From Georgenia thermotolerans (GTDB lineage: Bacteria > Actinomycetota > Actinomycetes > Actinomycetales > Actinomycetaceae): a stretch of DNA of 64,000 bases. Under the pieces are notes generated by a model, which was not told where the DNA came from, searched no databases, and was given only the letters and a program-made list of their open reading frames with translations. Position numbers and translations under genes: made by a program. Numbering within the stretch: the stretch's first letter is position 1; every line of letters starts with the position of its first letter. The stretch is taken from contig NZ_VUKF01000013.1 of NCBI RefSeq assembly GCF_009193185.1, positions 1-64,000 on the forward strand, in the 5' to 3' direction. Of the stretch, positions 18,138 to 27,321 are shown piece after piece.

Positions 18138-19181
18138 ATGCCCCACCTCTCGCCCGTGCCGACCATGTCCCGCGTGGTCACCCTCGCCCGGCGCCCGTCA
18201 GGCGTCCCGCAGCCCACCGACTTCAGCGTGGAGGAGGTCGAGCTGCCCCGGCTCCGAGAGGGCGACGTCCTCGTGTCGAACGAGTGGTTCTCGGTCGACC
18301 CCTCGATGCGGATCCGCCTCCACGGTGGCGACTCCGCGTACTTCGCGTCCTTCGCCGTGGGCGCCCCTCTCGAGGGATGGGCGGTCGGCAGGACGGTCGC
18401 CTCCGAGCACCCGAACTTCCAGGTCGGGGACTACGTCTTCCACAGCGCCGGCTGGCGCGAGCACGCCGTCGTCGCGCCCACCGCCGACGCATGGACGTCG
18501 CCACGGGTGGTCGATGTGTCGCGGTCGCGTCCGCCGCAGACGTATCTGGGCGCGCTGGGCCCCAGCGGGCTCACCTCGTGGGCCGGGTTGCTGCACGTGG
18601 CCGAGCTGCGCGAGGGGGACGTGGTCTACGTGTCCGCCGGGGCGGGCGCCGTGGGCACCTTGGCGGTGCAGATCGCCCGGCTCAGGGGACACCGCGTGAT
18701 CGCCAGCGCCGGGAGCGCGGACAAGGTCCGCTTCCTCACCGACGTGCTGGGAGCCGACGCCGCCTTCTCCTATCGCGACGGGGACCTCTCCGACCAGCTC
18801 GCCACCCACGCCCCGGGTGGCATCGACGTGTATTTCGACAACGTCGGCGGCGACCACCTGGACGCCGCCCTTGCGCATCTGAACCCCGGCGGCCGTGTCG
18901 CGCTGTGCGGGTCCATCTCCAGCTACAACGAGACCGGAGCCTCGCAGCCCGCGGTGCGGAACCTCTTCCGGGCTGTGGAGAAGGGGCTGACGCTGCGGGG
19001 CTTCCTCGCGCGGATGTTCGCCGACCGGCGCGAGGAGTTCCAGCGCGACCTGCACTCGTGGCTCGAGTCGGGCTCGATCCGCTTCCCCGAGACCATCGTC
19101 CGAGGGCTCGATGCCGCTCCCGCGGCGTTCACCGGGCTGTTTTCCGGGCAGAACCTGGGCAAGACGCTCGTGCAGCTGTGA
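18138..19181 (+). CDS. MDR-family NADP-dependent oxidoreductase (CurA/LTB4DH-like)
   Basis: Zinc-free medium-chain reductase of 347 residues, similar to E. coli CurA and leukotriene B4 12-hydroxydehydrogenases that reduce the C=C bond of enones. It has the N-terminal SVDPSMRIRL, the cofactor motif SAGAGAVGTLAVQIARLRG, and the family segment YFDNVGGDHLDAAL followed by ALCGSISSYN. The ATG at 18138 has a strong AAGGAGA site. In the cluster it may saturate an unsaturated ring or acyl intermediate. Confidence 0.88.
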   Translation: MPHLSPVPTMSRVVTLARRPSGVPQPTDFSVEEVELPRLREGDVLVSNEWFSVDPSMRIRLHGGDSAYFASFAVGAPLEGWAVGRTVASEHPNFQVGDYVFHSAGWREHAVVAPTADAWTSPRVVDVSRSRPPQTYLGALGPSGLTSWAGLLHVAELREGDVVYVSAGAGAVGTLAVQIARLRGHRVIASAGSADKVRFLTDVLGADAAFSYRDGDLSDQLATHAPGGIDVYFDNVGGDHLDAALAHLNPGGRVALCGSISSYNETGASQPAVRNLFRAVEKGLTLRGFLARMFADRREEFQRDLHSWLESGSIRFPETIVRGLDAAPAAFTGLFSGQNLGKTLVQL

Positions 19182-19219
19182 CCCCGGGACAAGATCCGCC
19201 GAGCGAAGGAGGCTCCACC

Positions 19220-20020
19220 ATGCCGCCGTTCTGGTCCACCGCTACGGAGAACGGGGTCGTCGTCGCCCGGTACCGCAACCCACCGGTGAACTACTACACC
19301 GACGTCGCGCTCGGCGAGCTCGACGCCCTGGTGGACGGCCTGGCGACCGAGTCGGTCCGGGCGCTCGTGCTCGCTGGGGGCACGCCCGGCACCTTTGTCA
19401 CCCACTTCAGTCCCGAGGAAATCCTCGCTGGCATCCGCGACCGTGAAGCCCTGGTGCGCGCCGGCGCCGTCCGCAGCGGGCGGGCGAACCGGCCGCTGGG
19501 CAGGCTCGCCGAGCTACCCTTCCCGGTGATCGCGGCGATGAACGGCGACACGATGGGGTTCGGCTACGAGCTCGCCCTCGCGTGCGACCTTCGGGTCGGC
19601 CAGCGCGGCAACTATCGCTACGGCCTGCCAGAGGTGCGGCTGGGTGTGGTGCCCGGGGCCGGCGGCATGCAGCGGCTCACGCGGCTGGTCGGCCTGGGAC
19701 GCTCGCTCGACATGGTCCTGCGCGCCCGCGTCTTCACGCCCGAGGATGCCTACGAGCACGGCCTGGTCGACGAGCTTGCCGACGACGCGCTGCGCACTGC
19801 CGTGGCGATCGGTCGTGAGATCGCGGCGCTGCCGCCCGTGGCGGTGGCAGCGGCAAAACGAGCACTGCACGCCGGCGCCGACGCCCCGCTCACCGCGGCA
19901 CTGGTGCTCGACGGTGACGCCAACGTCCGCGCCAAGGGCGGTGCCGAGGTCGTGGAGGTGCTGACCGAGTACGTCGGGCTCCCACCCAACCGGCGCCGGG
20001 AGTGGCTAGAGCGCCGGTAG
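19220..20020 (+). CDS. Enoyl-CoA hydratase/isomerase
   Basis: Crotonase-superfamily enzyme of 266 residues. Both catalytic glutamates of the hydratase are present, in GYELALACD and LPEVRLGVVPGAGG, so a true hydratase activity is plausible. The ATG follows an excellent AAGGAGG site at 19206-19212. It is the last gene of the plus-strand catabolic run and is followed by a strong hairpin. Confidence 0.88.
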   Translation: MPPFWSTATENGVVVARYRNPPVNYYTDVALGELDALVDGLATESVRALVLAGGTPGTFVTHFSPEEILAGIRDREALVRAGAVRSGRANRPLGRLAELPFPVIAAMNGDTMGFGYELALACDLRVGQRGNYRYGLPEVRLGVVPGAGGMQRLTRLVGLGRSLDMVLRARVFTPEDAYEHGLVDELADDALRTAVAIGREIAALPPVAVAAAKRALHAGADAPLTAALVLDGDANVRAKGGAEVVEVLTEYVGLPPNRRREWLERR

Positions 20021-20028
20021 CGGCAAAG

Positions 20029-20076
20029 CCCGAGGTCCCGGTCACCGAGCCTGCGCACGGTGACCGGGACCTCGGG
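20029..20076. terminator. Perfect 18-bp hairpin between convergent operons
   Basis: CCCGAGGTCCCGGTCACC at 20029-20046 is an exact inverted repeat of 20059-20076, with a 12-nt loop. It begins 9 nt after the enoyl-CoA hydratase stop and faces the convergent flavin monooxygenase, so it is probably a bidirectional terminator. It lacks a U-run, as is common in high-GC actinobacteria. Confidence 0.85.
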
Positions 20077-20132
20077 GACGTCCACGCCGTCGCCCTGACA
20101 TGACGCGCGACGTGGCCGGCGTGGCGTGGACG

Positions 20133-21533
20133 CTAGGACGACGCCGCTAGTACCGGTGCTTCGTTCTTCGCGGGCAGACGGCTGTAGAAGTCGTCCTCGG
20201 GCGAGGTCGGCATCTCGATGCCGAACCGGTTCTGCATCTCCTCGGTCATCGCTAGGAGTTTCTCCATGTCGTACTGGTTGATGTTGCGGTGCGTCTTGAC
20301 GAGGTTGTCGTTCTTCAGCACCGGCTTGTAGCTCATGATTTCGTCCACGAACTCTTGGCCCTCGCCGGTCATCAGGCGTTTCGCATCCCACGCCGCGATC
20401 TGGATCAGCCGGTCCCAGGTGAAGTAGGTGAGCCCGGGGAAGTGGACCGCACCGGCGGCGTACAGGCCCTCGACCTTGCTCGACATGGTGCCGAGGTGGA
20501 ACGCGGGCGAGTCTTCCACCCAGTCCACCAGCTCCGGGTCCAGCCACGGGATGTCAAAGACGTATCCGGTCGCGCAGATGATGACATCCACCTCGGCGGA
20601 CGTGCCGTCGACGAACTCGACGGTCTTGCCGCTGACCGACTTCACGTCCTGGTGCGGCTCGAGGTGCCCGTGCGCGATCTGGTACAAGACCTGGTCGTTC
20701 ATGACGAAGTGCGTAGCACCGACCTCGTGGTCCGGCTTCTGCAGGCCGAAGTCGCTCAGGTCGCCGACGCTCTCAAGCGCGAGCTGCATCGCTTCCGCAG
20801 GAGTCAACTCTTCGAGCGGCGTCACGTTCTGCGGGACGCGGCCGGCGCGGCTGAGGATCTGAAGGATCGGCTGACCGAAGACCAGCTTGGGAAAGAACCA
20901 GTAGCCGCGGCGGGTCGAGAGATGTGCTGCCTCACCGGCGACGGCGGCGTCGCACACGATGTCGACGCCGCTGTTTCCGGCGCCGATGACCAGGACACGC
21001 TTGCCGACGATCTGCGAGACGCTCTTGTACTTTCGGCTGTGGTAGACCTCACCCTCGAAGTCCTCCAGGCCCTTGATCTCGGGCATGTACGGAGTGCGCT
21101 GCAGGCCACAGGCCCAAACCACCCCGCGGTACATCGCCTGCTCACCGTCCGAGGTCTCGACGACCCAGCGCTGTCCGTTCTCGGTCTCGACCGGGCGCGC
21201 GTTCGTCACCTCTTTGCCGAAGGTCACCGACCCCTCAAGGTCATGGTCGCGCGCGAAGGCTTGGATGAAGTCGCGAACGTGGCGCCAGGTCGGGAAGACC
21301 GGATAGTCCTCCGGCATCGGGTACCCCACGAATGCGCTGCTGACCCGGTCGGAGATGAAGTTGCACGATTCGTACACCGGGCTCTCGGGGTTGTCGATGT
21401 TCCAGATGCCGCCTATCGCGTCATGACGCTCGAGGATGTCGAAATCGAGCCCTGCGCGCTTGAAAGCGCGAGCTGCGATCAGTCCGTTCGGTCCGGCGCC
21501 GACGATGGCGAAGCGGTTTTCCAAGTTCTTCAT
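20133..21533 (-). CDS. Flavin-containing monooxygenase
   Basis: FAD/NADPH monooxygenase of 466 residues. It has the N-terminal GAGPNGLIAARAF, the FMO fingerprint FEGEVYHSRKYKS, the NADPH motif GAGNSGVDIV and the ICATGY segment. The ATG at 21533 has an AGGAG site and starts the conserved region exactly, so upstream in-frame codons are discounted. It is distinct from the Baeyer-Villiger enzyme at 13472 (FMO-type fingerprint). It lies downstream of the SnoaL-like gene in the same direction, 285 nt away, with a hairpin between them. The substrate is unknown; it may be a second ketone or terpenoid oxygenase. Confidence 0.86.
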   Translation of the reverse strand: MKNLENRFAIVGAGPNGLIAARAFKRAGLDFDILERHDAIGGIWNIDNPESPVYESCNFISDRVSSAFVGYPMPEDYPVFPTWRHVRDFIQAFARDHDLEGSVTFGKEVTNARPVETENGQRWVVETSDGEQAMYRGVVWACGLQRTPYMPEIKGLEDFEGEVYHSRKYKSVSQIVGKRVLVIGAGNSGVDIVCDAAVAGEAAHLSTRRGYWFFPKLVFGQPILQILSRAGRVPQNVTPLEELTPAEAMQLALESVGDLSDFGLQKPDHEVGATHFVMNDQVLYQIAHGHLEPHQDVKSVSGKTVEFVDGTSAEVDVIICATGYVFDIPWLDPELVDWVEDSPAFHLGTMSSKVEGLYAAGAVHFPGLTYFTWDRLIQIAAWDAKRLMTGEGQEFVDEIMSYKPVLKNDNLVKTHRNINQYDMEKLLAMTEEMQNRFGIEMPTSPEDDFYSRLPAKNEAPVLAASS

Positions 21534-21766
21534 CGAACTACTCCTAGTCAAGGCTTCCGTCTGGTTTGAATCAGGAGATACGAACAGGCCCACGGTGGCC
21601 GCAGCGTCGCATCGAGGAAGGAGGTGCCCCTCGTTCGCGCCCTGCTGCGCCAGCACACTGCACATGGCACGTGAAGACGCATCGCTCTCACCGGTCGAGA
21701 CCGTGCCTGGTCCGACTGCTTCCGGTCGCGCTCAGACACCGAAGCAGTGCACGTCGGACAGGGTGC

Positions 21767-21804
21767 GGGCCCCTCGGCCTTGTCGGTGAGACGTCGAGGG
21801 GCCC
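21767..21804. terminator. Hairpin downstream of the SnoaL-like gene
   Basis: GGGCCCCTCG (21767-21776) pairs exactly with CGAGGGGCCC (21795-21804), with an 18-nt loop. It lies 15 nt beyond the stop of the minus-strand SnoaL-like gene and before the flavin monooxygenase, so it is a likely terminator or partial attenuator between them. Confidence 0.65.
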
Positions 21805-21818
21805 GATTTCCCGCTGCG

Positions 21819-22208
21819 TCAGCCGAAGTCCTGGTAGTCGACCAGGCGACCCTCGGCGAACGTCATGAAGGTGGCGAGCTCGAGGGCGATCAGCTTGCCC
21901 TTCTCTCCGAACCCGGGGACGTCCGCCAGCGGCGTCCCGCCCCATACGTGACGAATGACGACAGAGTCAGGCGAAACCTGCTTGATCAGCGAGCGCTTGC
22001 TGAATCCCTTGTCCGGGAGGATCGCCGTGAAGTCGCGCATCATCTGGATCGCCGGCCGGCTGCCGCTGTTGTCGACGCCGCGCGGGAAATGACGCATCCG
22101 CACGTTCTCGTCCAGCAGCTCCTGGAGGGAGTCGTAGTCCCCGGTGTTGTAGGCCTCCACGTACCGGTCGGCAAGCTTCTCAAGGTCCGTTGCGGGCGCG
22201 ATGCTCAT
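21819..22208 (-). CDS. SnoaL/NTF2-like protein
   Basis: A 129-residue protein of the NTF2-like alpha+beta barrel superfamily (SnoaL, ketosteroid isomerase and limonene-epoxide hydrolase relatives). The typical opening RYVEAYNTGDYDSLQELLDENVRM is followed by an antiparallel strand-rich remainder. The ATG at 22208 has an AAAGGAG site. The fold serves isomerases, cyclases and hydrolases, so the reaction cannot be fixed. Operator C lies 32 nt upstream, placing it in the island regulon. Confidence 0.8.
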   Translation of the reverse strand: MSIAPATDLEKLADRYVEAYNTGDYDSLQELLDENVRMRHFPRGVDNSGSRPAIQMMRDFTAILPDKGFSKRSLIKQVSPDSVVIRHVWGGTPLADVPGFGEKGKLIALELATFMTFAEGRLVDYQDFG

Positions 22209-22239
22209 ATTGCTCCTTTGCAGTCTCGTCGTCGAGATG

Positions 22240-22259
22240 AACCAACCAATCGTCTGGTC
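22240..22259. promoter_or_regulatory. Candidate TetR operator C
   Basis: AACCAACCAATCGTCTGGTC fits the island palindrome, with CA for the first central CG and C for T at the start of the right half. It lies 32 nt upstream of the SnoaL-like start, close enough to overlap the promoter or transcription start. Confidence 0.65.
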
Positions 22260-22385
22260 AGTCTAGTGGGGGGCGCGAGGAAGTCAATGGCGGTTGCATC
22301 AGGTCGAACGATCTCGAGCGGATTCTCGCACCGTCAGAGGATTCGCCGACCACAGTGCCATCGGAGCCGCCACCGTCTGGTGCGG

Positions 22386-23351
22386 CTAGCGCGTGACCTT
22401 CCCCGTCAACGATGCGACGGGGCCGATGAAGAGCGGCCGGGCGAGGACCCACCCAACGGCCATGACGACCAGCGAGCCGGCGAAGTACCAGAAGCCCACC
22501 CAGCTGTCGCCGTCGTTCGCGGCGTACATGTGGTTGAGGTTGCGCAGCGCGCCGCTGGCGAGCACGAGCGTCACGTGGACGATCACGAAGCCCACGAAGT
22601 AGAGCATCACCGGGAAATGGACGGCCCGCGCGAGCTCGACGGGGTAGACGCGGTTGAGCCTCGTCGCGTCCTTCGGCCACGCCCCGGACATCCGGATCCC
22701 GGTCGCGATGGCGAGCGGCGCGGCGACGAAGACGGTGACGAAGTACGCCAGCTGCTGCAGGGCGTTGTAGTTCACCCAGCCGTTCTCGGTGGGCCAGGCG
22801 AGCGAGGCGTACTGGATCGCGACGGAGAGCGCGTTCGGGAAGACCTCCCAGCTGGTCGGGACGATGCGCATCCACTGCCCGGTCGCGAACAGCAGGACGT
22901 AGAACACGATGCCGTTGAGCACCCACAGGGCATCGAGGCTGAGGTGGAGCCACAGGTTCAGGCTGATCTTGGTCGGTGCGTTCCGGGTGCGGAACCGCCC
23001 GGTGTTGCTGCGGGTCCAGTGTCCCTGGGGCCGCTTGGTGGCCCGCACCAGCCAGCCCGTACGCACGATCAACAGCAGGAAGAAGGCGTTGAGGAAGTGC
23101 TGCCAGCCCAGCCACGCTGGGAAACCGACCGGGGCACCCTGTGGCAGGTCGTACTCGCCGGGGTAGTCGCTCAGGAACGCGGCGACGGCGGGGACGTCGC
23201 GCAGCCACCGCGCCAGGAGCACGAGGCCCACAAGCGCGGCGAGCGCCGCCGGGACGACCTTGAGCAGGAGGGACAGCCGGGAGGAGCCGCCGCGCGGTCT
23301 GCCCTTCGACCCCGTCGTCGGCGCCTGCTTGTTCTTGGTCAGCGTCGGCAT
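22386..23351 (-). CDS. Di-haem cytochrome b-type membrane protein
   Basis: Membrane protein of 321 residues resembling the cytochrome b subunits of formate dehydrogenase, thiosulfate reductase and related enzymes. Hydrophobic helices carry four well-spaced His suited to ligating two b-type haems: [28 protein letters not shown] and VIVHVTLVL. The N terminus is basic and likely cytoplasmic. The gene starts 7 nt after etfA and must be co-transcribed with etfBA. This suggests transfer of electrons from reduced ETF towards the quinone pool; no classical ETF:quinone oxidoreductase is nearby. Confidence 0.8.
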   Translation of the reverse strand: MPTLTKNKQAPTTGSKGRPRGGSSRLSLLLKVVPAALAALVGLVLLARWLRDVPAVAAFLSDYPGEYDLPQGAPVGFPAWLGWQHFLNAFFLLLIVRTGWLVRATKRPQGHWTRSNTGRFRTRNAPTKISLNLWLHLSLDALWVLNGIVFYVLLFATGQWMRIVPTSWEVFPNALSVAIQYASLAWPTENGWVNYNALQQLAYFVTVFVAAPLAIATGIRMSGAWPKDATRLNRVYPVELARAVHFPVMLYFVGFVIVHVTLVLASGALRNLNHMYAANDGDSWVGFWYFAGSLVVMAVGWVLARPLFIGPVASLTGKVTR

Positions 23352-23358
23352 GGTTCCG

Positions 23359-24327
23359 TCACTTGCCTCGCGCCTCGATGGCGTCGATCAGCTGGGGGAC
23401 GACGTCGAAGACGTCGCCCACGACCCCGAAGTCGGCAATGTCGAAGATCGGCGCGTCCTCGTCCTTGTTGATCGCCACGATGGTCCCCGCGGTCTGCATG
23501 CCGGCGCGGTGCTGGATCGCCCCGGAGATCCCCAGTGCCACGTACAGCTGCGGCGAGACGGTGATCCCGGTCTGGCCGACCTGGTAGGACTGGGGCACGT
23601 AGCCGGCGTCGACGGCCGCCCGCGAAGCGCCCACCGCACCGCCCAGGGCGTCGGCCAGCCGCTCGACCAGCTCGAAGTTCTCCTGCGAGCCGAGCCCGCG
23701 CCCGCCGGAGACCACCGTGGTCGCCGCGCCCAGGTCCGGCCGGCTCGATGCGACCGCCGCGGTGACACGGTCGATCGCCGCCGCGCCCGCCGGGTCGACG
23801 TCGAGCGGGACCCGCACGACGGTCGCCTCTGCCGGGGACGGCTCGCCCTCGATCGCACCTGGACGGATGGTGACGATGGGCAGGCCCGCCTGCGCCGTCG
23901 ACTCGACGACGTAGGCCCCGCCGAACACGGAGTGGGTGGCCCGCACCGCGTCACCCTCGGCACGGACGTCGACGACGTCGACCAGGAGCGCGCCGCCCGT
24001 GCGCACGGCCAGCCGGGCCGCAGTATCGCGGCCGGTGACCGAGTGGGCGAGCAGCACCGCGGCCGGCTCGAGCGCGGCGACGGCGGACATCACCGCCTCG
24101 ACCTGCGGCTTGATGAGGACGGTGCCGACCTGGTCGCTCTCGACCAGGTAGACCTGTTCGGCGCCCAGGTTGCCGAGCTGCTCGACGAGAGCGTCGCCGT
24201 CGCCGGGCCGGGTGACGACGACCGCCACGGGCGTGCCGAGGCGACGAGCCGCGGAGAGCAGCTCCGGGGCGGTGCTGCGCAGCCCGCCCGAGGCGGACAG
24301 CTCGATCAGCGTCAGGATGTGTGCCAT
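23359..24327 (-). CDS. etfA: Electron transfer flavoprotein alpha subunit
   Basis: FAD-binding subunit of ETF, 322 residues. The C-terminal FAD domain shows [26 protein letters not shown], the segment [23 protein letters not shown] and [26 protein letters not shown], all diagnostic. The ATG has a GGAGG site. It lies 14 nt after etfB and 7 nt before the cytochrome b gene. It accepts electrons from the acyl-CoA dehydrogenases encoded at 26422-28457. Confidence 0.96.
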   Translation of the reverse strand: MAHILTLIELSASGGLRSTAPELLSAARRLGTPVAVVVTRPGDGDALVEQLGNLGAEQVYLVESDQVGTVLIKPQVEAVMSAVAALEPAAVLLAHSVTGRDTAARLAVRTGGALLVDVVDVRAEGDAVRATHSVFGGAYVVESTAQAGLPIVTIRPGAIEGEPSPAEATVVRVPLDVDPAGAAAIDRVTAAVASSRPDLGAATTVVSGGRGLGSQENFELVERLADALGGAVGASRAAVDAGYVPQSYQVGQTGITVSPQLYVALGISGAIQHRAGMQTAGTIVAINKDEDAPIFDIADFGVVGDVFDVVPQLIDAIEARGK

Positions 24328-24341
24328 CGGAAGTTCCTCCG

Positions 24342-25115
24342 TCAGATCAGGCGGGCCGCGGCCAGGAAGTCGGCGAGCTCGGCGCCGGCGGTGCCCGTGT
24401 CGACGATCTTCGTGCCGGCCGCGCGCGGGGGTCGCTCACTGGTCGAGACGACGGTGGTGCGGCTCGCGGACGCGGTGGCCTGGCCATCGAGGTCCGTGAG
24501 CGTGAGGACCTCGAGCGGCTTCCGCTTGGCCGTCATGATGCCCTTGAAGCTGGGGTACCGCGGCTCGGCGGCACGCTCGGTGACCGAGAGCACGGCGGGC
24601 AGCGGGGCACGGACCTCCTCGGTGCCGTCATCCCCGGCCCGGACCCCGGCCACCTCGTTGCCGGTGATCTCGACCGCGTTCAGGAAGGTCAGGTGCGGCA
24701 CGCCGAGGTGCTCGGCGACCATCGCGGGGACCATGCCGCCGCGCCCGTCGGTGGACTCGTTGCCGGCCACCACCAGGTCGAAGCCGGTCCTCCGCAGTGC
24801 GGCGGCGAGCACCGCCGAGGTGCGGGCGACGTCGGATCCGCGCAGGTCGTCGTCCTGGACGAGGACCGCGGAGTCCGCCCCCATCGCCAGTGCGCGCCGC
24901 AGCGCGGCGACCGTGGTGTCCGGGCCCATCGACAGCGCGACGACCTCGGTCCCCTTGTTCGCGTCCTTGTGGCCGAGCGCCACCTCCAGGGCCCGCTCGA
25001 CGATCTCGTCGATGACGGGCTCACTGGCCTCGCGGTCGACCCGTCCGGTGGTCAGGTCCAGTGCGCGCTCGCCCCCCGTGTCCGGGACCTGCTTGACCAG
25101 CACGATCAATTTCAC
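24342..25115 (-). CDS. etfB: Electron transfer flavoprotein beta subunit
   Basis: AMP-binding subunit of ETF, about 257 residues. The [13 protein letters not shown] start is canonical and is reached from the GTG at 25115, with GAGGGAG about 9 nt upstream; a GTG three codons earlier lies too close to that site. [26 protein letters not shown] is the family signature and LLIAARLI-like sequence ends the protein. It is the first gene of the etfB-etfA-cytochrome b operon, with operator D about 96 nt upstream. Confidence 0.95.
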   Translation of the reverse strand: MKLIVLVKQVPDTGGERALDLTTGRVDREASEPVIDEIVERALEVALGHKDANKGTEVVALSMGPDTTVAALRRALAMGADSAVLVQDDDLRGSDVARTSAVLAAALRRTGFDLVVAGNESTDGRGGMVPAMVAEHLGVPHLTFLNAVEITGNEVAGVRAGDDGTEEVRAPLPAVLSVTERAAEPRYPSFKGIMTAKRKPLEVLTLTDLDGQATASASRTTVVSTSERPPRAAGTKIVDTGTAGAELADFLAAARLI

Positions 25116-25210
25116 GTCGTCCACTCCCTCGGCGCGTCTGGCACCTCGTCCTTGCGGTGCTGGCGGGTCGTCCCCGCGTCGGGATCGAGTACAGCACCTG
25201 ATTCACGATT

Positions 25211-25230
25211 AGTCAAACGACCGTTTGATT
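25211..25230. promoter_or_regulatory. Candidate TetR operator D
   Basis: AGTCAAACGACCGTTTGATT contains a perfect 7-bp inverted repeat (TCAAACG/CGTTTGA) with a 2-nt spacer, in register with the island palindrome. It lies between the etf operon and the thiolase stop and probably controls etfBA-cytochrome b. Confidence 0.72.
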
Positions 25231-25232
25231 GA

Positions 25233-26429
25233 TCAACTGAGCCGTTCGAGGACCATAGCCATGCCCTGCCCGCCGGCGACGCACATGGTCTGCAGGCCGA
25301 TCCCCTTGTCGTGCCAGCGCAGGGAGTTCAGCAGGGTGGTGGTGATCCGGGCACCTGACATGCCGAACGGGTGCCCGAGCGCGATGGCCCCACCGTTGAC
25401 GTTGACCTTCTCCAGCGGGACGCCGAGGTCCTCGTAGCTCGGGATGACCTGCGCGGCGAAGGCCTCGTTGATCTCCACGAGGTCGAGGTCGTCGACGCTC
25501 ATGCCTGCTGCGCGCAGGGCGCGCCGGCTCGACTCGACCGGGCCGAGCCCCATGATCTCGGGCGACAGGGCGGAGGCGGCCGTGGACACGATCCGGGCGA
25601 GCGGGGTGATGCCGAGCTCGCGTGCGCGGACGTCACTCATGATGACGAGGGCGGCCGCCCCGTCGTTGAGGGGACAGGCGTTCCCCGCTGTCACCCGGCC
25701 GCCCTGCCGGAACACCGGGTCCAGCGCGGCGAGCTTGTCCAGCGAGGTCCCCGGCCGAGGGCTGTCGTCCCGCGCGAGGACCGTGCCGTCCGGAAGCGTC
25801 ACCGGTGTGATGTCGACGTCCCAGAAGCCCTCCTCCTGCCGCTGGGCCGCGAGCGTCTGGCTGCGGAGGGCGAACTCGTCCATCCGTTCCCGCGAGACGC
25901 CGAGGAGGGAGGCGACGTTCTCGGCCGTCTCCCCCATCGAGACGAACACGTCAGGCACCCGGCCCTGCGTGCGCGGGTCGGTCCAGGTGCCGTTGCCGGG
26001 CTCCGCCGGCGCGAACATCGGGTGACGCTCCGCCGGCGTCGGATCGGGACTTCTCTCCCCGATCCGGGAGACCATCTCGACCCCGAGGGAGAGGAAGACG
26101 TCCCCATCCCCGGCGCGGATGGCCTGGGCCGCCATGCGGGTGGTCTGCATGCTGGAGGCGCAGTACTTGTTCACGGTGCAGCCCGGCAGGCCGTCCAGCC
26201 CCAGCATGACCGCGAGCACCCGGGCGAGGTTCCCGCCCTGCTCGCCGGCCGGGAGCCCGGTGCCGAGGAAGACCTCATCGATCGTGTGGGGGTCCAGCTG
26301 CGGGACCGCCGCCAGCGCGGACCGGGTGATCTGCGCCAGGACGTCCTCCGCCCTCAGGTCGACCATGGACCCCTTGAAGGCACGCCCGATCGGTGAGCGG
26401 ACCGCCGCGACGATGACCGCCTCAGGCAT
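25233..26429 (-). CDS. Thiolase (acetyl-CoA C-acyltransferase)
   Basis: Beta-ketothiolase of 398 residues, cleaving 3-oxoacyl-CoA. The nucleophilic Cys is in NKYCASSMQ, the catalytic His in GHPFGMSGAR and the second Cys in CVAGGQGMAM; NEAFAAQ is also present. The ATG at 26429 overlaps the upstream acyl-CoA dehydrogenase by 8 nt and opens the conserved MPEAVIVAAVRSPIG. It is the last gene of the long operon starting at the solute-binding protein. Whether it is specific for 3-oxoadipyl-CoA or branched substrates is unknown. Confidence 0.93.
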   Translation of the reverse strand: MPEAVIVAAVRSPIGRAFKGSMVDLRAEDVLAQITRSALAAVPQLDPHTIDEVFLGTGLPAGEQGGNLARVLAVMLGLDGLPGCTVNKYCASSMQTTRMAAQAIRAGDGDVFLSLGVEMVSRIGERSPDPTPAERHPMFAPAEPGNGTWTDPRTQGRVPDVFVSMGETAENVASLLGVSRERMDEFALRSQTLAAQRQEEGFWDVDITPVTLPDGTVLARDDSPRPGTSLDKLAALDPVFRQGGRVTAGNACPLNDGAAALVIMSDVRARELGITPLARIVSTAASALSPEIMGLGPVESSRRALRAAGMSVDDLDLVEINEAFAAQVIPSYEDLGVPLEKVNVNGGAIALGHPFGMSGARITTTLLNSLRWHDKGIGLQTMCVAGGQGMAMVLERLS

Positions 26430-27321
26430 GGTTCGCGCCCAGACCGGTGACCAGCTCACGAGCCATCAGCATGTGACGCAGGTAGAAGTGCAGACCCATC
26501 TCCCAGGTGAACCCGAGACCGCCGTGGACCTGCATGGCGATCTCCGCGGCCTCGACGGCGCGGTCGACCGCGAACCCGGCGCTCCGGAACGCCGCGTCCT
26601 CCTCCTGGCTGGCCCGGATCACCGCGGTCTCGGCCAGCTCGACGGCGATCAGCGCGTTTGCGAGGTGGTGCTTGACGGCCTGGAACGACCCGATGGGCCG
26701 GCCGAACTGCTCCCGCTCCTTCGCGAAGGCCACCGCGTCGTCAAGCAGACGCCGGGCCGCACCGGCCGCCTCGGCCGCCAGGACGACGGCGACCTCCCGA
26801 GCCGCCACCGCGGAGAGCGTGGTCCGGATGGGGGCCACGACGCCCCGCATGGTCAGGGCGAGCTCGTCGGCCTCGCCGTCCGGGACCGCGGCGAGGTCGT
26901 CGGAGCCCGCTCCCAGGCCCAGCGCCACGCGGATGCCCTCGTGCTGCCCGAAGGGGACGTAGGAGACGTCCTCCGGCTGCAGGGACGACGGCAGCGCGTA
27001 CGTCACCGGGCCGTCGGCCTGCCGCGCCGCCGCCGAGTGCCGCTTGGCCAGGATGGTCGGCAGGAGCGGGAGCTGGACGCAGCTGTAGCCCCAGGCAAGG
27101 GCCACCTCGACGAGGTCGCGCAACGTGGCGCCATCCTCGTCCTCGGCGATGCCGATCTCGTCCCACCCGCCGTCGGCGAGGTCCGCCCACGCCAGGGGCG
27201 GCGCCCCCTCGGCGAAGGTGGCGATGTTGGCACCGTTGGTCGCGCGGTCGAGGACGTCGCGGATGGCCTCGGCGCCCAGCTCCCCGATCTCACCGGCGGT
27301 GGTCGTGATCATCGTGCTCAT
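26422..27321 (-). CDS. Acyl-CoA dehydrogenase, short subunit of a probable heteromer
   Basis: A 299-residue acyl-CoA dehydrogenase-like protein, about 80 residues shorter than typical. The C-terminal helical domain is well conserved (FAKEREQFGRPIGSFQAVKHHLAN, EIAMQVHGGLGFTWEMGLHFYLRHMLM). The central FAD/substrate region is reduced. It overlaps the preceding full-length dehydrogenase by 4 nt. This pairing resembles alpha2beta2 enzymes such as mycobacterial FadE28-FadE29, where each partner supplies part of one active site for bulky ring-bearing CoA esters. Confidence 0.88.
   Translation of the reverse strand: MSTMITTTAGEIGELGAEAIRDVLDRATNGANIATFAEGAPPLAWADLADGGWDEIGIAEDEDGATLRDLVEVALAWGYSCVQLPLLPTILAKRHSAAARQADGPVTYALPSSLQPEDVSYVPFGQHEGIRVALGLGAGSDDLAAVPDGEADELALTMRGVVAPIRTTLSAVAAREVAVVLAAEAAGAARRLLDDAVAFAKEREQFGRPIGSFQAVKHHLANALIAVELAETAVIRASQEEDAAFRSAGFAVDRAVEAAEIAMQVHGGLGFTWEMGLHFYLRHMLMARELVTGLGANHA

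Noticed and set aside
21546-21565. Eighth TetR operator upstream of the flavin monooxygenase
   Set aside because: AGTCAA and CTGGT half-sites are present, but the spacing is off by one and the central CG pairs are missing.
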